Below are positions 1-9,980 of a DNA stretch of 64,000 nt, piece by piece. Positions within the stretch are counted from its first letter, which is position 1. The number at the start of each line of letters is the position of its first letter. Below the pieces are notes generated by a model. The model was not told the origin of the DNA. It saw nothing but the letters and a program-made list of their open reading frames with translations, and made no database searches. The translations under genes were made by a program, and so were the position numbers. This stretch comes from Megascapheus bottae (Eukaryota > Chordata > Mammalia > Rodentia > Geomyidae), in contig JANJXV010000193.1 of NCBI GenBank assembly GCA_024803745.1, positions 868,001 through 932,000 on the forward strand, read 5' to 3'.

Positions 1-1250
1 TTTATTAGTTCCTACCATTTTTAAAAGCTTTTAGTAGGGCCTGTGTCTTGACAGTTCTTGTGGTCCTTAGATGGTATGCTGTTTAGGTGCCATTTCTTTC
101 CCTATGTTGCATTTATTTTGGTTTTCTATGTATAGAGCATCTTTGAGAATTCTCTGTAGTGTTGGTTTTGTTTCGACATATTGTTGCAGCTTTTCCCTGG
201 AATGGAATGTTTTTATTGTTCCCTCAGTTATGAATGAGAGCTTAGCTGGCTACAGTATTCTTGGTTGGTAGTTATTTGATATAAGGGCATGACATATATG
301 CTTCTAGTCACTTCGTGCTTGCATGGTCTCTGCTGAGAAATCTGGGGTTATTCTGATTGGTTTGCCTTTGTAGGTTACTGATCCCTTTTCCCTGGCTGCC
401 TTTAGGATCTTTCCTTTCGTTTCTATTGATCCAGTTCGGATCACAATGTGGCGGTGGGATGTTCTTTTCTGGTCAGGTCTGTTTGGGGTTCTAAAAGCTT
501 CTCGTATCTGGATGGGCCTCCCCTTCTGGATATTTGGGAAATTCTCTGAGATGATTCCCTGAAGTATATTTCCAATACCATTGACCTCTTTCTCCACGCC
601 CTCCTCAATACCAACTAGCCTTAAATTAGGCTTCCTAATTGTATCTTGGACCTCCTGAAGCGCTCTCTCATATTTCCTAGATTTGGATTGACTAATTTTC
701 TGTTCTTTATAATACCTAAATTATCTTCAGCCACGGAAATTCTCTCCTCTGCAATGTCTAACCTGCTATCAAAGCTATCTATTTTATTTTTCATCTCCCT
801 TGCTTCTAATTGCTCACTTTTGATGCCTTGCATCCCTTGTTTTAGATCATGTATGGATTTCTTTATCTCCTTGATTTCCTTTTGAGTGGTTAGCTCAGTA
901 GCTTTATTTTCTTTGGACATTTGCTGGAGTTTGGTCACGTTTTTATTTGTGGATTCTTTGAATTCATCCATCTTTCTTTGAAATACCTTTATTATGGCCT
1001 CCTTTATGGCTTCTCCTTTTTCACTTATCACCTTGTTTTTGCTTTCCTCTTGTTCAGGTATGGCTTCCTCCATTATCTCTTTCTTTATATTTTCACATTT
1101 TTCATTAATGATGTTTATCAATTGCATTTGTGTAGCAATTGGAAGACTCTCCTCTAGGTTTGCCAGTGACTGTTCCATTGTCTGTTTACATTGGGTGGGG
1201 GATGTTGTTTCTTGATTTGACATTTTTCTTGAGTATCTTGTTCTGCCCAT
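1..1250 (-). mobile_element. L1-0, left-truncated by window edge (5' part of an L1)
   Basis: Only the 5' portion of this copy is inside the window: the first six codons of ORF2 (ATG at 16 to 18, minus strand), the 48-nt ORF1/ORF2 gap and a complete but broken ORF1. Its RT region and 3' end lie to the left of the window. Confidence 0.9.
67..1250 (-). pseudogene. L1-0 ORF1 (RNA-binding protein ORF1p), broken
   Basis: ORF1p is the L1 nucleic-acid chaperone that trimerises and coats L1 RNA. The frame starts at MGRTRYSRKM, followed by a Lys/Glu-rich segment typical of the coiled coil. The central RRM-like part begins near LRLVG and the C-terminal domain carries REKGSVTYKGKPIRI. Two breaks are shared with every other copy: a frameshift near 690 that separates coiled coil from RRM, and a TAG at 250 to 252 after QPRI-Leu. 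The distal part (PAKLSF to the TAA at 67 to 69) is readable only beyond that TAG. Private to this copy, the TGA that ends the first frame elsewhere is TTA, so the first frame runs on to 621 out of register. Confidence 0.9.
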
Positions 1251-1911
1251 TTGAAAATGGGAGCAAGATTACTACTAAATACGATTATAGTTTTTCAGAT
1301 ATAACCAACCTAGACCTCTGTAGCTGGCAGACACTAGATGTTCACAAGTTTTGATTGGTATTATCACCCTTTCTTTTTGTGCACTTACAGACCAGCCTAA
1401 TACAACCACTGATAAGCGATTTATACACAAAACAATAAGCCTCTCAATCCAATCTCTATTGTCTTTAAGTCCCTCTGAGCCTAGAGAATAATTAACCACC
1501 TACATATACAATATTGCTCAACAGCCATCAAGTGTAGATCCGTGCAGTATAAGGGTTGAAAGACGAGCAGAGGTCCAGAGATAGAAAAAAAGAATGAGAG
1601 AGGTCAGGGGAGATGCAAGAGGAATAATGTAGGAGTGTAAGAATATTGTAGTAATGAAGAAAAGTTATAGCATAAGGATAACTGACATAAGTTGGTAAGT
1701 AGGTAGCATATTTGAGTACAAAGTTTGGAAAGTATTAGAATAAAACGTATGTGTTGCTGCACGAATAGCTCTTAGCCCAACCAGTGGCCTCACAGTGGAC
1801 CATGGGATGGATCTGTTTTTCTTGTCTACGTTGAGGGAAAGGGGTATTTCACAAGATGCAGAAGCGAAGATTCAGAAGCAAATGCTGTGAGTGAATTAGC
1901 TCGCAAAAAGC
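1251..1911 (-). promoter_or_regulatory. Candidate L1 5' UTR, U1
   Basis: About 660 bp directly upstream of ORF1 on the same strand. By position it should hold the L1 internal promoter, but I recognise no known monomer or YY1-type start site, and the exact 5' end is unresolved because I found no target-site duplication. It contains a 74-codon sense frame (1275 to 1499, beginning MVNYSLGSEG), ending 24 nt before the ORF1 ATG. Part of this stretch may be host flank. Confidence 0.45.
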
Positions 1912-2120
1912 ATTTTCATTTTCTTTTATCTTTCTGCCAGTCTTGGGGCTTGAATTCAGGGCCTGAGCACTGTCCTCGGGTTGTCTCAAGTCTAGCCCTC
2001 TGCCACTTGAGCCACAGTGCCACATCTAGATTTTCTATCTATGTGGTACTGAGCAATCAAACCCAGATCTTCATGGATGCTAGTCAAGCACTCTACCACT
2101 ATGCCAAACTCTCAACCCTG
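1912..2120 (-). mobile_element. Dimeric tRNA-derived SINE (ID-like plus second monomer), U1 minus copy
   Basis: Read on minus, 2120 to about 2042 is an ID-like monomer with a pol III A box (TGGCATAGTGG) and B box (GGTTTGATTGC). A short ATAGATAGAAAA linker follows. A second tRNA-like monomer (GTGGCTCAAGTGG ... GAATTCAAGCCCC) ends in an A-rich tail at 1912 to 1934. The dimer looks like the IDL-Geo type of geomyoid rodents; the name is from memory and tentative. With the plus copy at 2363 it forms an inverted pair. Confidence 0.75.
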
Positions 2121-2137
2121 ACATAGTAATTATAAAG

Positions 2138-2158
2138 TCATCATCATCATCATCATCA
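2138..2158. repeat. (TCA)7 microsatellite, U1
   Basis: Seven TCA triplets just outside the head of the minus SINE. The same locus ranges from 6 to 19 triplets across the nine units. Confidence 0.95.
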
Positions 2159-2362
2159 TATCCATATATCCTTTCTCCTACAAAGAATGAACACATTACT
2201 GTGTCTAATGCTTTTTTTTAATTTCACTAATTCTTCTGTGTTTTTCCCTCTTGCATTTTTTACACATGACAGCAAAGCTAATCATCAGGAAAAAATTGAT
2301 TAGGATACAGAACCCTAATAATATCCTACTAGATTGACGTCAAAAATATGTGCAAGATGCCC

Positions 2363-2556
2363 TGTGTGTTTGACCTTGTGGTAGAGTACTTAGCTACCAA
2401 GCAATAAGCCTCAGGTTTGATTCCTTATTACCACATACATAGAAAACGCTGCAAGTGGTGCTGTGGATCGGTGGGACAGCTAAAGCCTAAAGAAAGCCCA
2501 AGAACAATGTTCACACTCTGAGGTCAAGTCCCAAGACTAGCAAAAACAAAAAAAAA
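2363..2556 (+). mobile_element. Dimeric tRNA-derived SINE, U1 plus copy
   Basis: ID-like monomer (A box TGACCTTGTGG, B box GGTTTGATTCC), ATACATAGAAAA linker, then the second monomer ending in GGTCAAGTCCCAAGACTAG and an A tail at 2542 to 2556. The linker nearly matches that of the minus copy, so both are the same dimer family in opposite orientation. The 200-bp AT-rich stretch between 2159 and 2362 holds nothing I recognise. Confidence 0.75.
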
Positions 2557-3182
2557 TTCGACAAGGGGCAAAATGCAGGCAGAGAAGGCACTGTGAAGCA
2601 AATGTTTTTTAAAGGATGAGGGCAATATTGACCCTTAAGTTTGGATCTTACCTAAGAAAGGCTCCTTGAGCCTGAGACCAGACTGGTAGTTGGGCCTAGT
2701 GGAAGACATTGGGATTGGACAAATAAGGTGTGCTGTATACTACATCCACATGTATATTGTGAGACTGGAGGAGAGATTCAGCCTCCAGTATGTCTTTGGT
2801 GAGGTCTTTTGTGAGCAAGGATCTTTGGTCATTGGGCCCTGAAAGGTGACCCTGCCTCCCTCACAATGGAACAGAATATGGAACCCTGGTAACCATGCCA
2901 CTGTACCTAACAACCAGCTCAAGCCAGCTCACTTGGCCTGTGGCTCAGGAGGAAGAAAGATGTTGCTGTGCTGTTGCCAAAGGTCAGGAAACTCGAGTCT
3001 CAGGCATGGAAGTTGTGGATGTCTTACTCGAAGATGTACATGCTAGATCATTGCCAAGCCACAAATCCAGTATAACAGAACTTTCTCTAAGAAGAAGGCC
3101 AGGAAAATCCAGGGCAACCAGATGAGGTAAATTTCTAAGAAGAAATGTATTTGACCCCATCATCCTCCCCACACACTACAAC
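2557..3182. other. Unrecognised spacer with 61-codon open frame, U1
   Basis: This sequence abuts the L1 3' end and is neither L1 nor SINE as far as I can tell, so it is probably the original insertion flank. On plus, an open frame ends at 3125 (EEERCCCAVAKGQETR ... RPGKSRATR). A splice-donor-like GAG|GTAAAT lies at 3124 to 3132 and an acceptor-like CTCAG at about 2947. I recognise no protein family. This version differs from U3 onward in ACCATGCCACTGTACC against ACCAAGCCACTGTAAC. Confidence 0.5.
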
Positions 3183-3600
3183 TTCTTTTTTTTTCATTTT
3201 TTTATTGTAATTAGAAAAATGGTTAGATGATATTTGCCAGATAGAAGGTGCATTAATTCACATACATTGATACCCTTTCACATGTCTTGGTACCCATTTC
3301 CCTCCAACCGCACACCCCCCACCCGTCTTGGTTTTCCCCCCTTCCCTATCAAATTTCAAATATCCAAATACAAATAAATTCAATATATCAGATAACAAAG
3401 TGAGATACTATATCAATATGGGATAACCAAGGGACAGCAAGCGAGATGAGAGACAACATAGTACATTAAGGACAACAATCATTCATTATATGGCTTTTGT
3501 GTCAATATCCTGGAGGTCCTTTCAATTAGCTTCACATTATATGGTCTTATATATGGCCTTTTGCTCTATTGCCAATCTCTGCTAGTAGAGCCCAAGGTTT
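3183..3600 (-). other. L1-1 3' UTR with G-rich tract
   Basis: About 420 bp between the ORF2 stop and the A tail. At 3301 to 3346 the minus strand has closely spaced G runs (six, three and six G among them), matching the G-quadruplex-prone polypurine tract known from mammalian L1 3' UTRs. Confidence 0.8.
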
Positions 3601-6600
3601 CTACTGATTATGACGAATGAGGGAAACCACTGAGCCTAAGTTCCTTTGAGTCTGGCTTACTTCACTTAATATGATTTGTTCTAAGTCTTTCCATTTCCTA
3701 ACAAATGCGGCGATGTCATTCTTTCTGACAGCAGCATAGAATTCCATTGTGTACAAATACCCCAACTTGTTGATCCACTCATCAACTGAGGGACATCTGG
3801 GTTGGTTCCATATCTTTGCTATGGTGAATAGTGCTGCAATGAACATTGTTGTGCTAGTGGGTTTAGTATGCCCTTGTTTCTGGATTGTTGGGTAAATGCC
3901 AAGTACTGGAATTGCTGGGTCATAGGGGAGTTGTATGTTTAGCGTTTTGAGGCACTGCCGCACTGCTTTCCATAGTGGTTGAACGAGTTTGCACTCCCAC
4001 CAACAGTGTAGTAGTGATCCCTCCTGACCACATCCCCTCCTGCATCTGTTGTCATTCGTTTTCCTGATCCTGGCCATTCTAACTGGAGTTAGGTGGAATC
4101 TTAGACTTGTTTTGATTTGCATTTCTTTTATGACCAGAGATGTTGAGCATTTCTTCATGTGTCTATAGGCCATTTTTGTTTCTTCTTCAGAGAAGACTCT
4201 CTTTAAGTCTTTGGCCCATTTTGTAATGGGATGGGTGTTACTTTGGAGGTGAGTTTTGGAGTGATTCAATTTTTTGAGTTGTTGATATATTTTAGATATG
4301 AGGCCTTGTTCCGTTGTTTGGGTGGTGAAGATCCTCTCCCACTCTGTAGGCTTCCTGATTAGTTTACTAGCTATATCCGTTGCCATACAAAAGCTCTGCA
4401 GTTTAATGCAGTCCCACTTATCCAGCCTTTCTCTGATTTGTTGTGATTCTTGGTCCTTATTAAGAAAGTTTCGACCTGTACCAAGGAGGCCTAGTGTATC
4501 TCCTATTCCTTCCTGTAAACTTTTCAGTGTGTCAGCTTTTACCTCCACGTCTTTGATCCATTTGGAGTTAATTCTAGTGCAAGGTGACAAAGAAGGATCC
4601 AACTTTAGTTTTCTGCAGGTGTTTAACCAGTTCTGCCAGCACAACTTGTTGAAGAGGCTATCTTTCTTCCATTCTATTTTTTTGGCTCCCTGGTCAAAGA
4701 TTAGGTGGCCATAGGTCTGTGGTTTAATATCTGGGTCCGCAGTTCTACTCCATTGGACTTCAGGCCTGTTCTTGTGCCAGTACCAAGCTGTTTTGAGAAT
4801 TATAGCTCTGTAATAGAGCCTTAAGTTTGGAATTGAAATTCCTCCAGCGCTGTTCTTTCTGCTAAGAAGTGTTTTTGCTATACGGGGTCTTTTATTATTC
4901 CATATGAAATTTTGAATTGCCTCTTCTATGTCTTTAAAGAATGACATTGGGATGTTGATGGGTATTACATTGAATTTGTAGATAGCCCTTGGCAGGATTG
5001 TCATTTTCACAATGTTGATTCTTCCAATCCAGGAGCACGGGAGGTTTTTCCATTTCCTTAGTTCTGCTTTAATTTCCTTTTTTAGGGTTTTAAAGTTTTC
5101 ATCTAAACGGTCCTTTACATTCTTAGTTAAGCTAATTGCTAGGTACTTTATTTTCTTTGAGGCTATTGTGAAAGGATTTTCTTTCCTGATTATTGCCTCG
5201 TTCCTCTCAGTGTTGGCGTAAAGTAAGGCAGTTGATTTGTGAGGGTTGATTTTATGGCCTGCTACCCTTCCAAAGCTTTGAATCAGCTCAAGGAGCTTGG
5301 GAGTAGAGTCTATAGGATTCTTTAAATACAGAATCATGTCATCTGCAAAGAGGGATAGTTTTATTTCCTCTTTCCCTACTTGGATCCCCTTTATGCTTGC
5401 TTCTAGCCATGTTGCACTGCCTAGGAATTCTAGTACTATGTTAAAAAGGAGTGGAGAGAGTGGGCATCCTTGTCTCGTTCCTGATTTTAGAGGGAATGGC
5501 TTTAGATTTTCACCATTAAGTATAATACTAGCAGTGGGTTTCTCATACACAGAATTTATTACATTGAGAAATGTTCCATGGATTCCTAGTTTCTCCACAT
5601 CTTTTAACATAAAGGGGTTTTAGATCTTGTCAAATGCCTTTTCCGCATCTATTGAGACAATCATGTGATTTTATCCCTGCTCCTGTTGATGTGTTGAATT
5701 ATATTAATTGATTTGTGTATGTTGAACCAGCTTTGCCTCCCTGTGATGAATCCAGTTTGATCATAGTGTATATTTTTTTTGATGAGTTGTTGTAGACGGT
5801 TGGCCAGTATTTTGTTGAGAAGTTTTGCATCGAGGTTCATCAAAGAAATGGGTCTATAAATCTCTTTCTTTGATGAATCTCTGTCTGGTTTGGGGATGAG
5901 GGATATGCTGGCTTCACAGAATCAGTTTAGTAAAGAACCTTCATTTTCAATTTCGTTGAAGAGCTTGAGGAGTATTGGTGTGAGCTCTGCTTTGAAGACC
6001 TTATAGAATTCAGCTGTGAATCCATCTGGCCCTGGGCTCTTTTTAAGTGGAAGTTGTCTAATTTCCATTTCTATTTCAGAGCTTGAAATAGGCCTGTTGA
6101 GTTGGGTTAGCTCTTCTTGGTTCAGTGTGTGTATGTTAATATTGTCTAGGAATTCATCCATTTCTTCTAGATTCTCAAATTTGTTGGAGTAAAGGTTTGA
6201 GAAGTATTCCCTCATGATATTCTGGATCTTGGTAATTTCTGTCGTGATATTACCATTTTCATCTGCGATTTTGTTTATTTCGATATGCTCTCTTCTTTTT
6301 TTGGTAAGATTTGCTAAGGGCTTGACAATTTTGTTAATTCTTTCAAGAACCAACTCCTTGTTTTGTTGATTCTTTCTATAGTTTTTTTTTATTCCAAATC
6401 ATTTAATTCTGCTTTGATTTTAATAATTTGCTTTCTCCTAATGGGTTTAGGGTTGGTTTGTTGCTCTTTTTCCAGGAGGTTAAGGTGAGACATTAACTAG
6501 TTGGTTTGCCGTTTTTCCAACTTGCTGTTGTAGGCACTCCACGCTATAAATTTTCCTCTGGGTACTGTCTTTGTTGTGTCCCTAAGGAGTTGATATTTGT

Positions 6601-7444
6601 GTGCTCCCTATTGTTAAATTTCATAAACAGTTGGATATCTGTTCTGATCTCTTCGATTACCCATTGTTTTTGATTCAACAATGTGTGGTTCAGTCTCCAT
6701 GAGTTACAGGGTTTTCTTTGGTGGAGATGTGTGTTCAGCTCCAATTTGATGCCTTTATGGTCTGAGAGTGTGCATGGAATAATTTCAGTGTTTCTGAATC
6801 TGTCCAGGTTTGCTTTATGGCCTAAGATGTGGTCTATTTTGGAAAATGTTCCATGTGCTGCTGAGAAAAACGTATATTGTGGTGTTACTGGGTGGAATAT
6901 TCTGCAGATGTCTGTTAGATCTAGTTGGTCTATATAGTTGTTCAGTTCTAAGGTTTCTCTGTTGAGTTTTTGCCTTGTTGATCTGTCCATAGGTGAGAGT
7001 GGTGTGTTAAACTCACCAACAATCACTGTGTTTCAATCTATGTATGGTTTCAGTGTAAGTAAAGTTTGCTTGATGAAGTTTGGAGCTCCGGGATTGGGTG
7101 TGTAAATATTTAGGATTGTTATGTCTTCCGGGAGGAAAGATCCCTTTAGTAGTATGTAGTAACCTTCTTTGTCTTTTCTTACTAATTTTAGTTTGAAGTC
7201 TATTGTATCTGATATGAGGATGGCAACTCTAGCCTGTTTATGGGGGCAGTTAGCTTGATAGAGTTTATTCCAACCTCTCACTTTCAAAAGATGATTGTTT
7301 TTGGGTAAGATGTGTCTCTTGAAGTCAGCAGAACGATGGCTCTTGCTTTTTGATCCAACTAGACAACCTATGCCGTTTAATTGGAGAGTTAAGTCCATTG
7401 ATATTGAGAGTTAGGATTGAGAGATATTTATTAGTTCCTACCAT
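3601..7444 (-). pseudogene. L1-1 ORF2 (endonuclease and reverse transcriptase), broken
   Basis: ORF2p nicks target DNA and reverse-transcribes L1 RNA. The start is ATG at 7442 to 7444 (MVGTNK, then LTLNINGLN). The AP-type endonuclease spans about 7444 to 6730, with QETHL, SKIDHI and SDH readable but GEFNTPL in place of the usual GDFNTPL. The RT spans about 6360 to 4900 ([33 protein letters not shown] at about 5338 to 5349). A C-terminal C-x3-C-x7-H-x4-C cluster lies near 4015 to 4056. Lesions: TGA 7325 to 7327, frameshift near 7300, private TGA 7033 to 7035 (CGA to TGA), frameshift near 6590, TAG 6497 to 6499, TGA 5922 to 5924, frameshift near 5670, and private TAA 5620 to 5622. The last 669 codons (5610 to 3601) are open. 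Confidence 0.95.
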
Positions 7445-7492
7445 TTTTAAAAGCTTTTAGTAGGGCCTGTGTCTTGACAGTTCTTGTGGTCC

Positions 7493-8676
7493 TTAGATGG
7501 TATGCTGTTTAGGTGCCTTTTCTTTACCTATATTGCATTTATTTTGGTTTTCTATGTATAGAGCATCTTTGAGAATTCTCTGTAGTGTTGGTTTTGTTTC
7601 GACATATTGTTGCAGCTTTTCCCTGGAATGGAATGTTTTTATTGTTCCCTCAGTTATGAATGAGAGCTTAGCTGGCTACAGTATTCTTGGTTGGTAGTTA
7701 TTTGATATAAGGGCATGACATATATGCTTCCAGTCACTTCGTGCTTGCATGGTCTCTGCTGAGAAATCTGGGGTTATTCTGATTGGTTTGCCTTTGTAGG
7801 TTACTGATCCCTTTTCCCTGGCTGCCTTTAGGATCTTTCCTTTCGTTTCTATTGATCCAGTTCGGATCACAATGTGGCGGTGGGATGTTCTTTTCTGGTC
7901 AGGTCTGTTTGGGGTTCTAAAAGCTTCTCGTATCTGGATGGGCCTGCCCTTCTGGATATTTGGGAAATTCTCTGAGATGATTCCCTGAAGTATATTTCCA
8001 ATACCATTGACCTCTTTCTCCACGCCCTCCTCAATACCAACTAGCCTTAAATTAGGCTTCCTAACTGTATCTTGGACCTCCTGAAGCGCTCTCTCATATT
8101 TCCTAGATTTGGATTGACTCATTTTCTGTTCTTTATAATACCTAAATTATCTTCAGCCACGGAAATTCTCTCCTCTGCAATGTCTAACCTGCTATCAAAG
8201 CTATCTATTTTATTTTTCATCTCCCTTGCTTCTAATTGCTCACTTTTGATGCCTTGCATCCCTTGTTTTAGATCATGTATGGATTTCTTTATCTCCTTGA
8301 TTTCCTTTTGAGTGGTTAGCTCAGTAGCTTTATTTTCTTTGGACATTTGCTGGAGTTTGGTCACGTTTTTATTTGTGGATTCTTTGAATTCATCCATCTT
8401 TCTTTGAAATACCTTTATTATGGCCTCCTTTATGGCTTCTCCTTTTTCACTTATCACCTTGTTTTTGCTTTCCTCTTGTTCAGGTATGGCTTCCTCCATT
8501 ATCTCTTTCTTTATATTTTCACATTTTTCATTAATGATGTTTATCAATTGCATTTGTGTAGCAATTGGAAGACTCTCCTCTAGGTTTGCCAGTGACTGTT
8601 CCATTGTCTGTTTACATTGGGTGGGGGATGTTGTTTCTTGATTTGACATTTTTCTTGAGTTTCTTGTTCTGCCCAT
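7493..8676 (-). pseudogene. L1-1 ORF1, broken
   Basis: The start MGRTRNSRKM at 8676 opens a 185-codon coiled-coil half that ends in TGA at 8119. The RRM and C-terminal half restarts at the overlapping ATGA (8122) and runs 148 codons to the shared TAG at 7676 to 7678. The last 60 or so codons follow that TAG. This is the typical state of ORF1 in the array, with no extra private break seen. Confidence 0.9.
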
Positions 8677-9337
8677 TTGAAAATGGGAGCAAGATTACTA
8701 CTAAATACGATTATAGTTTTTCAGATATAACCAACCTAGACCTCTGTAGCTGGCAGACACTAGATGTTCACAAGTTTTGATTGGTATTATCACCCTTTCT
8801 TTTTGTGCACTTACAGACCAGCCTAATACAACCACTGATAAGCGATTTATACACAAAACAATAAGCCTCTCAATCCAATCTCTATTGTCTTTAAGTCCCT
8901 CTGAGCCTAGAGAATAATTAACCACCTACATATACAATATTGCTCAACAGCCATCAAGTGTAGATCCGTGCAGTATAAGGGTTGAAAGACGAGCAGAGGT
9001 CCAGAGATAGAAAAAAAGAATGAGAGAGGTCAGGGGAGATGCAAGAGGATTAACGTAGGAGTGTAAGAATATTGTAGTAATGAAGAAAAGTTATAGCATA
9101 AGGATAACTGACATAAGTTGGTAAGTAGGTAGCATATTTGAGTACAAAGTTTGGAAAGTATTAGAATAAAACGTATGTGTTGCTGCACGAATAGCTCTTA
9201 GCCCAACCAGTGGCCTCACAGTGGACCATGGGATGGATCTGTTTTTCTTGTCTACGTTGAGGGAAAGGGGTATTTCACAAGATGCAGAAGCGAAGATTCA
9301 GAAGCAAATGCTGTGAGTGAATTAGCTCGCAAAAAGC
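8677..9337 (-). promoter_or_regulatory. Candidate L1 5' UTR, U2
   Basis: Same layout as in U1. The 74-codon sense frame at 8701 to 8925 is the same as in U1. Differences from U1 are few (for example GATTAACG for GAATAATG near 9050). Confidence 0.45.
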
Positions 9338-9546
9338 ATTTTCATTTTCTTTTATCTTTCTGCCAGTCTTGGGGCTTGAATTCAGGGCCTGAGCACTGTC
9401 CTCGGGTTGTCTCAAGTCTAGCCCTCTGCCACTTGAGCCACAGTGCCACATCTAGATTTTCTATCTATGTGGTACTGAGCAATCAAACCCAGATCTTCAT
9501 GGATGCTAGGCAAGCACTCTACCACTATGCCAAACTCTCAACCCTG
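9338..9546 (-). mobile_element. Dimeric tRNA-derived SINE, U2 minus copy
   Basis: Essentially the U1 minus copy. It differs in reading GCTAGGCAAGC, the ID-like form, where U1 has GCTAGTCAAGC. Confidence 0.75.
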
Positions 9547-9563
9547 ACATAGTAATTATAAAG

Positions 9564-9581
9564 TCATCATCATCATCATCA
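9564..9581. repeat. (TCA)6 microsatellite, U2
   Basis: Six triplets, the shortest allele in the array together with U4. Confidence 0.95.
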
Positions 9582-9786
9582 TATCCATATATCCTTTCTC
9601 CTACAAAGAATGAACACATTACTGTGTCTAATGCTTTTTTTTAATTTCACTAATTCTTCTGTGTTTTTCCCTCTTGCATTTTTTACACATGACAGCAAAG
9701 CTAATCATCAGGAAAAAAATTGATTAGGATACAGAACCCTAATAATATCCTACTAGATTGACGTCAAAAATATGTGCAAGATGCCC

Positions 9787-9980
9787 TGTGTGTTTGACCT
9801 TGTGGTAGAGTACTTAGCTACCAAGCAATAAGCCTCAGGTTTGATTCCTTATTACCACATACATAGAAAACGATGCAAGTGGTGCTGTGGATCGGTGGGA
9901 CAGCTAAAGCCTAAAGAAAGCCCAAGAACAATGTTCACACTCTGAGGTCAAGTCCCAAGACTAGCAAAAACAAAAAAAAA
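9787..9980 (+). mobile_element. Dimeric tRNA-derived SINE, U2 plus copy
   Basis: As in U1, with ACGATGC for ACGCTGC after the linker. Like U1 it reads CTTGTGGTAGAG in the A-box region, where most other units read CTAGTGGGAGAG. Confidence 0.75.

Larger units (their letters stand above)
3183..8676 (-). mobile_element. L1-1, near full-length but defective L1
   Basis: The 3' end is the T-rich run at 3183 to 3207, which on minus reads as an AATAAA signal followed by an A-rich tail. ORF2 lies at 3601 to 7444 and ORF1 at 7493 to 8676; any 5' UTR continues to the right. Length to the ORF1 start is about 5.5 kb, as expected for a full-length L1 without its 5' UTR. Confidence 0.93.

Noticed and set aside
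2366..2441. Possible functional tRNA gene (A and B boxes, tRNA-like start)
   Set aside because: The sequence is joined by a linker to a second monomer with an A tail and cannot form a proper anticodon arm as read by eye; it is a tRNA-derived SINE.
2557..3182. LTR or endogenous retrovirus fragment in the spacer
   Set aside because: I saw no TG...CA termini, primer-binding site, polypurine tract or retroviral protein motif; left as unrecognised.
4298..4714. Recurring plus-strand open frames of 60 to 138 codons across the L1 bodies (for example beginning MRPCSVVW)
   Set aside because: They lie antisense to ORF2 or ORF1 in every unit and follow the composition of the coding strand; they are shadows without their own features.
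3601..5610. An active L1 or functional ORF2 gene in U1
   Set aside because: The open part lacks the endonuclease and the first RT motifs, and several stops and frameshifts lie upstream.
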